From assembly GCA_017454745.1 (NCBI GenBank), contig JAFTCL010000009.1, positions 1 through 64,000 on the forward strand: a DNA stretch of 64,000 nt. The letters run 5' to 3'. The position numbers and the translations under genes are program-made. Each line of letters opens with the position of its first letter. Positions within the stretch are counted from its first letter, which is position 1. The notes beneath the pieces are model-generated. The model had not been told where the DNA came from, did not search any database, and saw nothing but the letters and a program-made list of their open reading frames with translations. Origin of the DNA: Kiritimatiellia bacterium. Its GTDB lineage: Bacteria > Verrucomicrobiota > Kiritimatiellia > RFP12 > UBA1067. Positions 52,408 to 60,672 of this stretch are shown one piece after another.

Positions 52408-52449
52408 TGACGGAAAAGAACGTCCTGCAAAAGGTGTTCTTTTCCGTCA
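52408..52449. terminator. bidirectional terminator between convergent operons
   Basis: TGACGGAAAAGAAC (52408-52421) pairs perfectly with GTTCTTTTCCGTCA (52436-52449), loop 14 nt. It lies between the stops at 52367 (plus) and 52476 (minus). Confidence 0.75.
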
Positions 52450-52475
52450 TTCATATCGTAACGGCACTCTGCCCG

Positions 52476-55346
52476 TTACTTTAATTCAGTCCAATCCAGC
52501 GCCCAATATTTACGGTCGATCTGATACGGATCCATTGAGGGGGAACTTTCGCTGCCCGGAGGAAGCACCCCGTAACGTACCATCTCACGGACATACTCGG
52601 GCTTGGGCGCGAAACCGGGCATATCGAACCTTTTAACCGTTTCGAGAACCTTCTTCCCATCCTCGATCATCGCTAAAAGCACCTGATATCCAGAGTCGTC
52701 TTTCGATGCGAACACCGCGCTGCCGTCGGCGTTTTTGCACAAACCCAATCCCCCCGCCTCGCGTGCCAACGGTGCCAGCAGATAGACGGACTTTTCCGGC
52801 CGGGACAAATTGAAAAGCGCGTGGCGGTGGTAGGTTTTCAGCCTGGGATCGTTCCAATCCGGTGTCCAAAAACTGATGCCGTTTTCATCCGACAGCGCAT
52901 GCGGGACCCGCTTCGCGCCGGAATGGCAGCAGTCGCAACGGCTGATGATAATCGGTTTAGCGGCCACCGTCGCGGCTCGAACAGCGTCGTTGTTCACAAT
53001 CTGCTTGTTCTGCATATACCCGCCGATAGAGCCGCATCCCAGCGCGGCGTAGGTGCCGGGATAAGGCGCGGAACCGTCCAGCCACTGCATAATAACGCGC
53101 CGCTCCGCCGGGGTCACCTCAACCCCGTGGTGCCGTCCGGAGATTTTTTCCATCAACGGACTGCCGCCGCTACCCCGCGCGTATGGCGGCCAATCGCTCT
53201 TTTCAGAGTTGCGCCCGTCATACACCTGGTTGTGTGAAATGAGGCTGTAATACGACATCGAAAACATTACGCCATGGTCGCCGCACAAATCGACGCCGCC
53301 TTTCCGGCTGTCCGGATTGTGGCATTTCACGCACGCCCGGTCCAAGATCGGCTGCACGTCGCGCGGGAAATCGGGAACGTCAAAAGCGAGACCGGAAGCG
53401 TCAATCTCCGACGGCGCACGCGAAAGAGCTTTGGAAACCGTCGCGGTCCTGCGGACGGAATTGTCGGTCTTTATTTCATGGCACCCAACGCAACCCAGTT
53501 TCTCGCCCGGCATCACCTGCGTGAAGCTTTGCATCCGTTTCACAGCCCGCTCGTCGCCGTCCAGCGCAACGAAGAAGAGCGACTTCAACGCCGGTGCCCG
53601 GAAATACGCGCTCCCGTCGTCTTCAACCGGAACCGTACCCAGCAGTCTGGTTAGCGTGAAGGTGCCGCCATAGGTTAGCGGATCCATCCCGCCAGTGTAA
53701 TTGATCGGCTTCGGAAGACTTTCCATAACCATAAGTTTTTTCACCGTCCCCGGCTTCACGCCCTGCATGCTGCGGCTGGTAAGGATATTCTCAAGATAAA
53801 ACTCACCGGTTTTGGATGAAAGGTCGGTGCGGTCGGCGTGCAGTTCCTCGCGGGAATGCGCTAGCAGCGGGCGCGGCTCACTGATCTGCGAACCAGCGGG
53901 AGCGCCTTCGAACTGCGTGAACTCTCTGGGCATGTCAAAGAGCTTTAGCGTTTTTCCGGCTCGGTTCATCAGGAAAACTTCATCCCCGGTCGTGGCCATA
54001 AACAATTCGGGCGAGAATGCCCAAGGATCATAACAACGCACTTTCGATAGTTGCCGGATATTCCCCCGGTTATCCGTTCCGGATTTCGTTGAAAGCAGAC
54101 TGAGATATCCGCCGTGCTCGAAACTACCGTGCCCAGGCGAATCAATCAATATCACCTCGTCTGAACCCGGCACCGGCTTGGCATCAATATAAACGCTGCC
54201 GGGATAGGTGTTGCCCTGGTACACCTGATGCTGCGTTCCGTCCTGATTCATTGTCCAAAGGTGGTGGAACGTCACCTGGCGGCGATCGACATACTCCCAA
54301 CGCATATACAGGATGCGCCCGTCGGGCAGCAGCCAAGGGGTGTTGTCATGCTCGATGTTAGCGGAGAGCATCCGGATACCGGTCCCGTCCGGACGCATGC
54401 GGTAGATGTTGGCCACCTGCGTGAGCCAGCAGTTCACCCAACGCCGGCAGCGCGACGAAACAAACACGATATCGCCATCGGGAAGCCAAGCCGACTCTAT
54501 ATCGTCATACTCGCCGGAGGTAAGCTGTTTCAGCCCCGTGCCGTCGGAATTGATGGTGTAAAGGTGGTAGCGCACATCGTTTCCCGGACGGTACGAAAAG
54601 AGTATCGTGTGACCATCGTAATGCACGCACGGATCGCGCACCGCGCCCGCCAAATCTTCCAAAATTACGCGGAACGACTTGGTCTTGATATTGTACACCA
54701 CCAATCTTCCCTGCCGGTTCAGTATAGTCCAATCCCGCGCATAACAGTAATATCCGAAATTAGCGTACCAGTGTTCCCGCGTGTGGGTACGCGTGGCGAA
54801 AACTATCTCGTCCACTTGCCCGAAATCCCCGGCAAGCAGTTTGTCGTAAAGCGCCCCGACGGCCGGAACCTTGGCTTCTTTGGGTTGTTCCGGCGGCTCA
54901 TCGGTGTTGTAGAACGTCATGCTGTCGAGGTTGACCGGGAGCGAGGGGGCGACGATCCGGAGCCGTGCCCCCTCCGGGACGGAGAACTTCGCCAGATGAC
55001 TGCTCATCGTGTGGTAATCGCCGGAATCAGGGAACTCCACATCGCCCAGATGGGTATCGCCGTCGAAGAACTGAAGCCGAGCCTTCTTCCCGTTGCTTTG
55101 TGTCCCATAGGAGAAAAGGATCCACTTCGCGGCGGGAACTTTGGCGTACTGCACGCCCCGCCCTTCCTGAAAGTAGGCCAGAATCGCGCCGCCGGAGGCA
55201 TTGGCGATCTTGGTATAGACATCCGCCTTCTTTCCGTCCGGCGCCGGCAGCAGCGTCCCGCTTTCGGCCTCAATCTTTGTCTGGGCAATGACCGAACCGG
55301 CACACGCCAAAACAAGCAAAAGCGTATAAAGCAATCTGTTTTTCAT
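52476..55346 (-). CDS. secreted TolB-type propeller protein with three c-type heme motifs
   Basis: A 956-residue protein with a signal peptide (KNRLLYTLLLVLACAGSVIA). Residues about 22-145 look like a carbohydrate-binding/jelly-roll module (KIEAESGTLL...). A WD40-like PD40/TolB propeller follows (YTINSDGTGLKQLTSGEYDD, YRMRPDGTGIRMLS, WTMNQDGTQHQVY), then a hydrazine-synthase-alpha-like/cytochrome region with three CxxCH sites: CVGCH (near 620), CVKCH (near 674) and CDCCH (near 804). Start 55346 is chosen because it overlaps the hydE stop (ATGA). Such proteins are common in Planctomycetes and relatives; function is unsettled, probably periplasmic electron transfer or polysaccharide-linked redox. 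Confidence 0.8.
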   Translation of the reverse strand: MKNRLLYTLLLVLACAGSVIAQTKIEAESGTLLPAPDGKKADVYTKIANASGGAILAYFQEGRGVQYAKVPAAKWILFSYGTQSNGKKARLQFFDGDTHLGDVEFPDSGDYHTMSSHLAKFSVPEGARLRIVAPSLPVNLDSMTFYNTDEPPEQPKEAKVPAVGALYDKLLAGDFGQVDEIVFATRTHTREHWYANFGYYCYARDWTILNRQGRLVVYNIKTKSFRVILEDLAGAVRDPCVHYDGHTILFSYRPGNDVRYHLYTINSDGTGLKQLTSGEYDDIESAWLPDGDIVFVSSRCRRWVNCWLTQVANIYRMRPDGTGIRMLSANIEHDNTPWLLPDGRILYMRWEYVDRRQVTFHHLWTMNQDGTQHQVYQGNTYPGSVYIDAKPVPGSDEVILIDSPGHGSFEHGGYLSLLSTKSGTDNRGNIRQLSKVRCYDPWAFSPELFMATTGDEVFLMNRAGKTLKLFDMPREFTQFEGAPAGSQISEPRPLLAHSREELHADRTDLSSKTGEFYLENILTSRSMQGVKPGTVKKLMVMESLPKPINYTGGMDPLTYGGTFTLTRLLGTVPVEDDGSAYFRAPALKSLFFVALDGDERAVKRMQSFTQVMPGEKLGCVGCHEIKTDNSVRRTATVSKALSRAPSEIDASGLAFDVPDFPRDVQPILDRACVKCHNPDSRKGGVDLCGDHGVMFSMSYYSLISHNQVYDGRNSEKSDWPPYARGSGGSPLMEKISGRHHGVEVTPAERRVIMQWLDGSAPYPGTYAALGCGSIGGYMQNKQIVNNDAVRAATVAAKPIIISRCDCCHSGAKRVPHALSDENGISFWTPDWNDPRLKTYHRHALFNLSRPEKSVYLLAPLAREAGGLGLCKNADGSAVFASKDDSGYQVLLAMIEDGKKVLETVKRFDMPGFAPKPEYVREMVRYGVLPPGSESSPSMDPYQIDRKYWALDWTELK

Positions 55347-56440
55347 AAGCATCCCCCGTCTTGCCTCTTTTGGTAATGACGGCTGTCTCCGTATTGACCG
55401 TACAACACCGTTTCCCCGATCGACTCGAGGCGGCGCTCAAGGCAACCCCTGCACATTCCGGCGTTTTCATTGAGGCACGGCTTGCCGGCGTAGAGCTGGT
55501 AACTCCGGCGGTACCTGACATCCGTGATGTTCGGCATGATCACATTCGCCCCGGCCATCACCCCGCGTTCCCGTCCGTCCTCCGCAAGTGCCTGCAACGC
55601 GGTGGCAGCGGCGATGTTCACGTCGTGAAGGAACAGCCTCGTCACGGCTATCATCTTCAACCCCATAAGCAACCGCTCTTCGGCGGTCACGCGCCCGGCT
55701 TCCTGTCCCAGCGGCGTTTGCTCATGCGGTATGTACGGCCCCATGCCGATCATGTCCACATCCATTCTCGCGTAAAACTCGATATCGCGCGCAAGATCGG
55801 CCAGCGTCTGCCCCGGCAGCATGCACATCACCCCAGTGCCGACCTGGTATCCGGTTCTGCGCAGCGCCCGAAGACACTCCACCCGCCGTACCCAATCGCA
55901 CTCCGCCGGATGGATCCGGGCGTAAAGTTCCGGGTTCGAGGTTTCGATGCGCAGCAGATAGCGGGACGCACCCGCAGCCTTCCATCTGGCGTAAACCGAT
56001 TCTTCCTGTTCCCCGAGCGAAAGCGTCACCCCAAGGTTGAGGTGTCGGATCCTCTCCAAAACGTTTTCGATAAAAGCCGTATGGGATTCGCTCTCGATCT
56101 CGCCGCTTTGGATAACCAACGAGGCATACCCGAGAGCTTTAGATTCTTCCGCCGCCGCGACGATCTCGTCTGCGGATAGCGAGTAACGGGCGACCGCAGC
56201 ATTTGATTTCCTGATACCGCAATAGAAGCAATCCTTGGCGCACGTATTGCCAGCCTCGACCAAGCCGCGCATCGCAATGCCTTGGCCGCAGCATTTGAGT
56301 TTCAGTTTCCGGGCGGCATCAAACATTCGCGACAGTTCTTCCGGATCCTCAATGCCCAACAGCGTTTCCAGCTCTGCCAAAGCCAGATTATGCGGATGTT
56401 CAACGGCTTTCGCCAAAATTGTCGCTAGAGCGTCGCTCAT
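55343..56440 (-). CDS. hydE: radical SAM protein, [FeFe]-hydrogenase maturase HydE type
   Basis: A 365-residue BioB/HydE-family radical SAM enzyme. The radical SAM cluster is CAKDCFYC (C67, C71, C74). A C-terminal CX7CX2C (CLNENAGMCRGC) matches the accessory cluster of HydE. Other family motifs: SLVIQSGE, RIETSNPELY, GTGVMCMLPGQTLADLA and MIGMGPYIPH. It helps build the diiron subcluster of the H-cluster with HydF and HydG, which are not in this window. ATG 56440 is preferred over an upstream frame entering maf. It overlaps the downstream gene by 4 nt. Confidence 0.85.
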   Translation of the reverse strand: MSDALATILAKAVEHPHNLALAELETLLGIEDPEELSRMFDAARKLKLKCCGQGIAMRGLVEAGNTCAKDCFYCGIRKSNAAVARYSLSADEIVAAAEESKALGYASLVIQSGEIESESHTAFIENVLERIRHLNLGVTLSLGEQEESVYARWKAAGASRYLLRIETSNPELYARIHPAECDWVRRVECLRALRRTGYQVGTGVMCMLPGQTLADLARDIEFYARMDVDMIGMGPYIPHEQTPLGQEAGRVTAEERLLMGLKMIAVTRLFLHDVNIAAATALQALAEDGRERGVMAGANVIMPNITDVRYRRSYQLYAGKPCLNENAGMCRGCLERRLESIGETVLYGQYGDSRHYQKRQDGGCL

Positions 56441-56454
56441 CAAGTATCTCCGCG

Positions 56455-57018
56455 TCAACCGCGATCCGGCGCGGGGTTGCAAACCAGACTTCGGGCCAAC
56501 TCCACCGCCTCAAGCGGCAATCCCATGATGTTTTCATAACCTCCGGTGTAGGCCGCGACCAACTGTTCCCCGTGGTCGTCGATGTCATAAGCCCCCGCCC
56601 GGTCGAGCGGCCGCGCCAACGCCACGTACTCCGCAATGTCCGTTTCGGAAAGCGGGCGGAAGGTCACCTCCGATTTCACCACCAGCGTCTTTTCCTCGCC
56701 GGGCCAACCCACCGCCACCCCGGTGTAAACAACATGAGTATTGCCGCCCAGCTCCCGAAGCATTTGCGCCGCCTCGGCCAAATCCCGCGGCTTGCCGTAG
56801 ATTTTCCCGTCAAACCAAACAATGGTGTCCGCCGCCAGCACCGGCGCACCGCCGACGTTGCAAGCCCGGAACTTGTTCAGCGCGTTGGTACGCACCGTGA
56901 GTTCCGGATCGCCGGGGACGGAAATCTCTTCCGCCGCAGTGGGGCGGACTTCAAAATCCAGACCCGCCGCCGCCAGTATTTTCGCCCGTCGCGGAGATTT
57001 TGAAGCCAGAATCAGCAT
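56455..57018 (-). CDS. maf: Maf-family nucleoside triphosphate pyrophosphatase
   Basis: A 187-residue protein with the Maf signature LILASKSPRR (2-11), the catalytic region VLAADTIVW, and GKPRDLAEA plus AGAYDIDDHGEQLV. Maf proteins hydrolyse non-canonical or methylated nucleoside triphosphates and may affect septation. ATG 57018 starts within the last codons of the preceding PfkB gene (7-nt overlap, ATGCTGA), indicating coupling. Length is normal. Confidence 0.9.
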   Translation of the reverse strand: MLILASKSPRRAKILAAAGLDFEVRPTAAEEISVPGDPELTVRTNALNKFRACNVGGAPVLAADTIVWFDGKIYGKPRDLAEAAQMLRELGGNTHVVYTGVAVGWPGEEKTLVVKSEVTFRPLSETDIAEYVALARPLDRAGAYDIDDHGEQLVAAYTGGYENIMGLPLEAVELARSLVCNPAPDRG

Positions 57019-57917
57019 GGGCAGTCCGTCCGGTAAAGCCGTTCGACCAGTTCCGCCGGCGGCGGCTGCCCGCCCGGCAAAGTGCAGGCGGCGGAACCCG
57101 CCGCCACCGCCCATTGAGCGGCGGAACCGGATTTTTCCGCAAACCGCCGCCAACACCATTCCGCAAGCAGGGTGTCGCCGGCGGCGGTGGTGTCAACCAC
57201 GCCCACCTTCGGGGCCGGACAAAATTCGCCGTTGAACCAGGCGCCGGACGCGCCGTCGGAGATAATCACCTCCGGCGCAAAAAGTTGCATCTCCGCAGTG
57301 GCGCGGCGGAACTCATCCGGGGTGCGCGGAACAAAGCCCACCAAATCGGCGCACTCGTCGGCATTGGGTTTAATCATCGAGGGATGCGCGGCGGCGGCGC
57401 AGCGCAACGCTTCGCCGCTGGCATCCAGCACCACCGTCGCGCCGCGCTGGCGGAGCAGCCGCACGCAACGGGCATAAAAATCCTTGGGACAGCATGGCGG
57501 CAACGATCCGGAAAGCACGAACACCGCGTCGGCATCGTTTTCGTAACCTTGGAAAAATGCGTGCAGCGGCGGCAGCTCCGCAAGGTTGGGAAACGCGGCC
57601 CGGTTGAGTTTGAACCCGCCGCCCGGCCACACGATCATCTCGTTGCGGCGGGTTGGTCCTGGAACCCGCACAAAGGCGTCGGCGATCCCGTAGCGAGACA
57701 ACTCACTTTCAAACACCGCCGCGTTATCCTTGCCCAAGAGCCCGCCACACGCTACCTCAGCACCGCGGGTGGCGAGGTATCTGGCGACATTAAGCCCCTT
57801 GCCGCCGGCGTTTTCCAAATCACGGACGTTTTTCATCACCGCGCCGTTTTTAGGTTCGCAATCCACCGCGACCGTGGCATCCACCGCCGGACTCATGCAC
57901 AAACAAAAAAATCTCAT
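57012..57917 (-). CDS. PfkB-family kinase (1-phosphofructokinase/LacC-like)
   Basis: A 301-residue kinase of the hexose-phosphate branch. It starts FFCLCMSPAVDATVAVD like FruK/LacC (TLNPAxD), has GGKGLNVARYLATRGAEVA as signature 1, and LSGSLPPCCP and IKPNADE. Signature 2 reads DTTAAGDTLLA: the first Gly of the usual GAGD anion hole is replaced by Ala, while the catalytic Asp is kept. Substrate probably fructose-1-phosphate or tagatose-6-phosphate. It overlaps the LolA-like gene by 4 nt and maf by 7 nt. Confidence 0.83.
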   Translation of the reverse strand: MRFFCLCMSPAVDATVAVDCEPKNGAVMKNVRDLENAGGKGLNVARYLATRGAEVACGGLLGKDNAAVFESELSRYGIADAFVRVPGPTRRNEMIVWPGGGFKLNRAAFPNLAELPPLHAFFQGYENDADAVFVLSGSLPPCCPKDFYARCVRLLRQRGATVVLDASGEALRCAAAAHPSMIKPNADECADLVGFVPRTPDEFRRATAEMQLFAPEVIISDGASGAWFNGEFCPAPKVGVVDTTAAGDTLLAEWCWRRFAEKSGSAAQWAVAAGSAACTLPGGQPPPAELVERLYRTDCPC

Positions 57918-58549
57918 GGGCTATCCTCCCCGGCACGAACGCCGGTGCCGCCCGCCGGTTTTTCGTCTTCCCACAGACGATGCTTCGAACCGGTCAGCTC
58001 TTTGAATTTCAGACGGACTTCGTCGCCGGAGGCGTAACTCAACTCTACGCGCTCCAGGGTTTCCGAACCGAAAAGCTCCGCCCGGCGCAGGAATTTGGCG
58101 ATTTGCGACCGCTGCGGCGTCACCGCCATCTTCCATCCGCCATCCGGCGCGGGACTCCACTCGAAACTAAACTCGCGGTCAAACGCTTTGGCGTCGCCGG
58201 CCACGAAATCGTCGACCATTTTCCGCAGCTGACCGTAATGCTGGAGCTGCTTAAGCGGCTTGACCTCGGTGTAATACTCGTGGACAAACTCCATCGAGTT
58301 GGTGGTCATGCGGATCTGGCTCATCAGCGGTTCCTGCGTCTGCCAGACTATGCCCCGTCCGGCACAACAGGAAACCTGGCCTGACGACTCCAGCTCCAGC
58401 TGGGCGGAAGCGAGTTTCTTGGTCATCACCCACTCCGCGTCCGCGTCCAACGCCCTTCTGACCGCGGCGGAGAAGCGTTCCGGGATTTCCGCCGCCAGCG
58501 AAACCCATCCGCACCACGCCAACGCAACCAACGGCAAAAACTTCTTCAT
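57914..58549 (-). CDS. LolA-like periplasmic protein
   Basis: A 211-residue protein with a signal peptide (KKFLPLVALAWCGWVSLA). The body has the size and pattern of the LolA/LolB-like fold: ASAQLELESSGQVSCCAGRG followed by IVWQTQEPLMSQIRMTTNSM resembles the region in which LolA proteins read out a bulky hydrophobic patch, and later GGWKMAVTPQRSQIAKFLRR. It may carry lipoproteins or lipids across the periplasm. The match is by fold pattern, not by a strict motif. It lies 3 bp after the thioesterase gene and overlaps the PfkB gene. Confidence 0.6.
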   Translation of the reverse strand: MKKFLPLVALAWCGWVSLAAEIPERFSAAVRRALDADAEWVMTKKLASAQLELESSGQVSCCAGRGIVWQTQEPLMSQIRMTTNSMEFVHEYYTEVKPLKQLQHYGQLRKMVDDFVAGDAKAFDREFSFEWSPAPDGGWKMAVTPQRSQIAKFLRRAELFGSETLERVELSYASGDEVRLKFKELTGSKHRLWEDEKPAGGTGVRAGEDSP

Positions 58550-58552
58550 CGG

Positions 58553-58963
58553 CTACCCCAAGTTCCCTTGACGCAAACGCTCCCAGAACAAAACCGGAAG
58601 CTCGAACAGCAACTCCCGCGTGTCACGGGAGATCGCCGCATGTCGCGTGGTGCCGCGGCAGAGGCGTTCCCCGGTGGCGATATCCGTCACGGTGTAGTTC
58701 AACACCAGCAGATTGCTGTTCTCGGTGTCGAAATCCACCCCCACTCCGATACGCTGGCCGAAAACGCACGGGCGCATATATTTGACGGAAAGCGACACCA
58801 CCGGCAACAGGAAACCGGCCCGCTCCATGTCACGATAGGTCAGGCCAAGCCGTTCAAAAAACGCGCAGCGCGCCTCCTCGAAATATTTGACGTAATTGCC
58901 GTGCCAAACGATGTCCATCGAATCGACATCGTAAAACGGCACGGTCAAATCGTAACGGAACAT
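58553..58963 (-). CDS. YbgC/4-hydroxybenzoyl-CoA-type acyl-CoA thioesterase
   Basis: A 136-residue hotdog-fold enzyme. The N-terminal active-site segment YDVDSMDIVWHGNYVKYFEE matches the YxDxDxxGxVxHxNY pattern of YbgC-type thioesterases, with D14 as the likely catalytic Asp. Length is normal. In other bacteria YbgC works near Tol-Pal or in phospholipid metabolism; here it sits between purE and a LolA-like gene, which is compatible with an envelope-lipid role. Start overlaps the purE stop by 1 nt (TGATG). Confidence 0.85.
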   Translation of the reverse strand: MFRYDLTVPFYDVDSMDIVWHGNYVKYFEEARCAFFERLGLTYRDMERAGFLLPVVSLSVKYMRPCVFGQRIGVGVDFDTENSNLLVLNYTVTDIATGERLCRGTTRHAAISRDTRELLFELPVLFWERLRQGNLG

Positions 58964-59457
58964 CAGCCGTTCACCTTTTTGTCGCCGTCCAGTACCTTTT
59001 GGCGCAGCCCCTGCTTGTACTGGCGGAATTTCTCGCGCAGTTCAGCGTCGGCGGTTCCGAGAATCTGGACCGCCAACAGCGCGGCGTTGGTAGGTCCAGC
59101 GCTGCCCAGCGTGACCGTCGCCACCGGAATGCCCGACGGCATCTGGAGCGTGGCGTACAACGCGTCCAATCCGTTCAACGCGCCGCCCGCCACCGGAATG
59201 CCTACCACCGGCAAAACGGTGTGCGCAGCCAAAACCCCGCCCAGATGGGCCGCGCCGCCGGCGGCGGCGATGATCACTTTCAGGCCGCGGCTTTCGGCAC
59301 CGCGCGCGTATTCAAAAGCCAGATCCGGAGTACGGTGCGCAGAAATCACCCTGACTTCATGCGGCACCCCGAAAGACTTAAGGGTATCCGCCGCTTTCTG
59401 AACCAGCGGCCAGTCCGAATCGCTGCCCATTACGATGCCGACCAAAGGGTTGCTCAT
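58963..59457 (-). CDS. purE: N5-carboxyaminoimidazole ribonucleotide mutase
   Basis: A 164-residue class I PurE that converts N5-CAIR to CAIR, the substrate of PurC (19965-20867). Motifs: GIVMGSDSDWP, VISAHRTPD (active His), AAAGGAAHLGGVLAAHT and PVVGIPV. Length is typical of bacterial PurE. It follows purM by 36 bp in the same direction. Confidence 0.95.
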   Translation of the reverse strand: MSNPLVGIVMGSDSDWPLVQKAADTLKSFGVPHEVRVISAHRTPDLAFEYARGAESRGLKVIIAAAGGAAHLGGVLAAHTVLPVVGIPVAGGALNGLDALYATLQMPSGIPVATVTLGSAGPTNAALLAVQILGTADAELREKFRQYKQGLRQKVLDGDKKVNG

Positions 59458-59493
59458 AAAAACTCCTCTTCGCGTTAAGGGATGGTCCAGAGT

Positions 59494-60555
59494 TTACTCG
59501 TTCGGATCGCTATACACGACCTTACGATCACCCGCCTCGATGCGCCCGATAATCACCGGCTGCTGCTTTTGCTTCGTGAGCGAAGACATCGCGGCGGCGG
59601 CGTCCTTTTCTCGGACGATAATGACGAACCCGATGCCCATGTTGAACACGCGGTACATCTCGTCGCGGTCAACGTGGCCCTGGCGCTCGATGAAGGTGAA
59701 GATTCGCGGGACTTTCCAAGTGGTGCGGTCGATCACCGCCGTGCAATTTTCGGGAAGTACCCGCGGGATGTTATCGACAAAACCGCCGCCGGTAATGTGG
59801 GCCATGCCCTGAATCTGCACGGATTTCATCAAAGCCATGACCGGACGCAAAAAGCTCTTGTGCACCGCCAGCAGCAGTGAAGAGACCGTAAGCCGCGTGC
59901 CTGGCAGCACATCCTGCGGGGTAAGGCCGCACTGGTCGAACAACACCTTGCGGGCCAGAGAGAAACCGTTGGTCTGCAAACCGCCCGACGGCAAACCGAT
60001 GATCACATCGCCGGGTGCTATGTTTTCGCCGGTAATCACTTTCTTGCGGCTCACCACGCCCACGATGGTTCCGACCAGATCATACTCGCCGGTCGGGTAC
60101 AACCCCGGCATTTCCGCCGTCTCGCCGCCCAGCAGGGCGCAGCCGTTTTCTTTGCAAGCCTTGCAGAGTCCCGCCACGACATCCTTGAAGATCGCGGTGT
60201 CGAAACGCGAAGCACCGATGTAATCCAGGAAAAACAGCGGGGTCGCCCCCTGCACCAGAATGTCATTGACGCAGTGGTTGACGATGTCCTGCCCCACAGT
60301 GTCGTGCCGCTTGGATAGCGCCGCCACCTTCAGCTTCGTCCCGACACCATCCGTGCTGGCCACCAACAGCATATCCTTGCCCGGCGAAGTAAAAAGTCCG
60401 CCAAAGCTGCCGATACCGCCCACCACCCCAGCGGTGATGGTCTCGCGCACCATCTTTTTGATGTGCTCGATGCCGGCCATTTTCATGTCAATGTCAACGC
60501 CAGCTTGGGCGTATGCGGAATCTTTTCTAGCGGGGCTGTTCTGCGGTGTGGCCAT
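59494..60555 (-). CDS. purM: phosphoribosylformylglycinamidine cyclo-ligase (AIR synthetase)
   Basis: A 353-residue ATP-dependent enzyme making AIR, two steps before PurE's product. Motifs: YAQAGVDIDMKMAGIEHIKK, VASTDGVGTKLKVA, GETAEMPGLY, GLPSGGLQTNGFSLARKVLF and MAHITGGGFVDNIPRVLP. Length is normal. First gene of the long minus-strand run that ends at 52476; a promoter is seen at 60597-60626. Confidence 0.95.
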   Translation of the reverse strand: MATPQNSPARKDSAYAQAGVDIDMKMAGIEHIKKMVRETITAGVVGGIGSFGGLFTSPGKDMLLVASTDGVGTKLKVAALSKRHDTVGQDIVNHCVNDILVQGATPLFFLDYIGASRFDTAIFKDVVAGLCKACKENGCALLGGETAEMPGLYPTGEYDLVGTIVGVVSRKKVITGENIAPGDVIIGLPSGGLQTNGFSLARKVLFDQCGLTPQDVLPGTRLTVSSLLLAVHKSFLRPVMALMKSVQIQGMAHITGGGFVDNIPRVLPENCTAVIDRTTWKVPRIFTFIERQGHVDRDEMYRVFNMGIGFVIIVREKDAAAAMSSLTKQKQQPVIIGRIEAGDRKVVYSDPNE

Positions 60556-60596
60556 TGTGTACTCCTAAAAAGGGTTGCTGAAAGAAATCGGGCGGG

Positions 60597-60626
60597 ATTT
60601 TACCATATTGCGGGTAAAATTTTCCA
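60597..60626 (-). promoter_or_regulatory. purM operon promoter
   Basis: Minus strand TGGAAA (60626-60621), 18-bp spacer, TAAAAT (60602-60597), with TGG before the -10 (TGGTAAAAT). The -10 also sits in one arm of ATTTTACC...GGTAAAAT (60597-60604/60613-60620). The 60556-60672 spacer also has CCAGC-A7-GCTGG (60624-60640). Confidence 0.6.
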
Positions 60627-60672
60627 GCAAAAAAAGCTGGTTCAGGCCTTCGGTCTTGACGGGAGCCTAAAT

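Noticed and set aside
60624..60640. Intrinsic terminator CCAGC-A7-GCTGG after the large FGE-like gene
   Set aside because: The short 5-bp stem has the A/T run in the loop, not after the stem; not a credible terminator.
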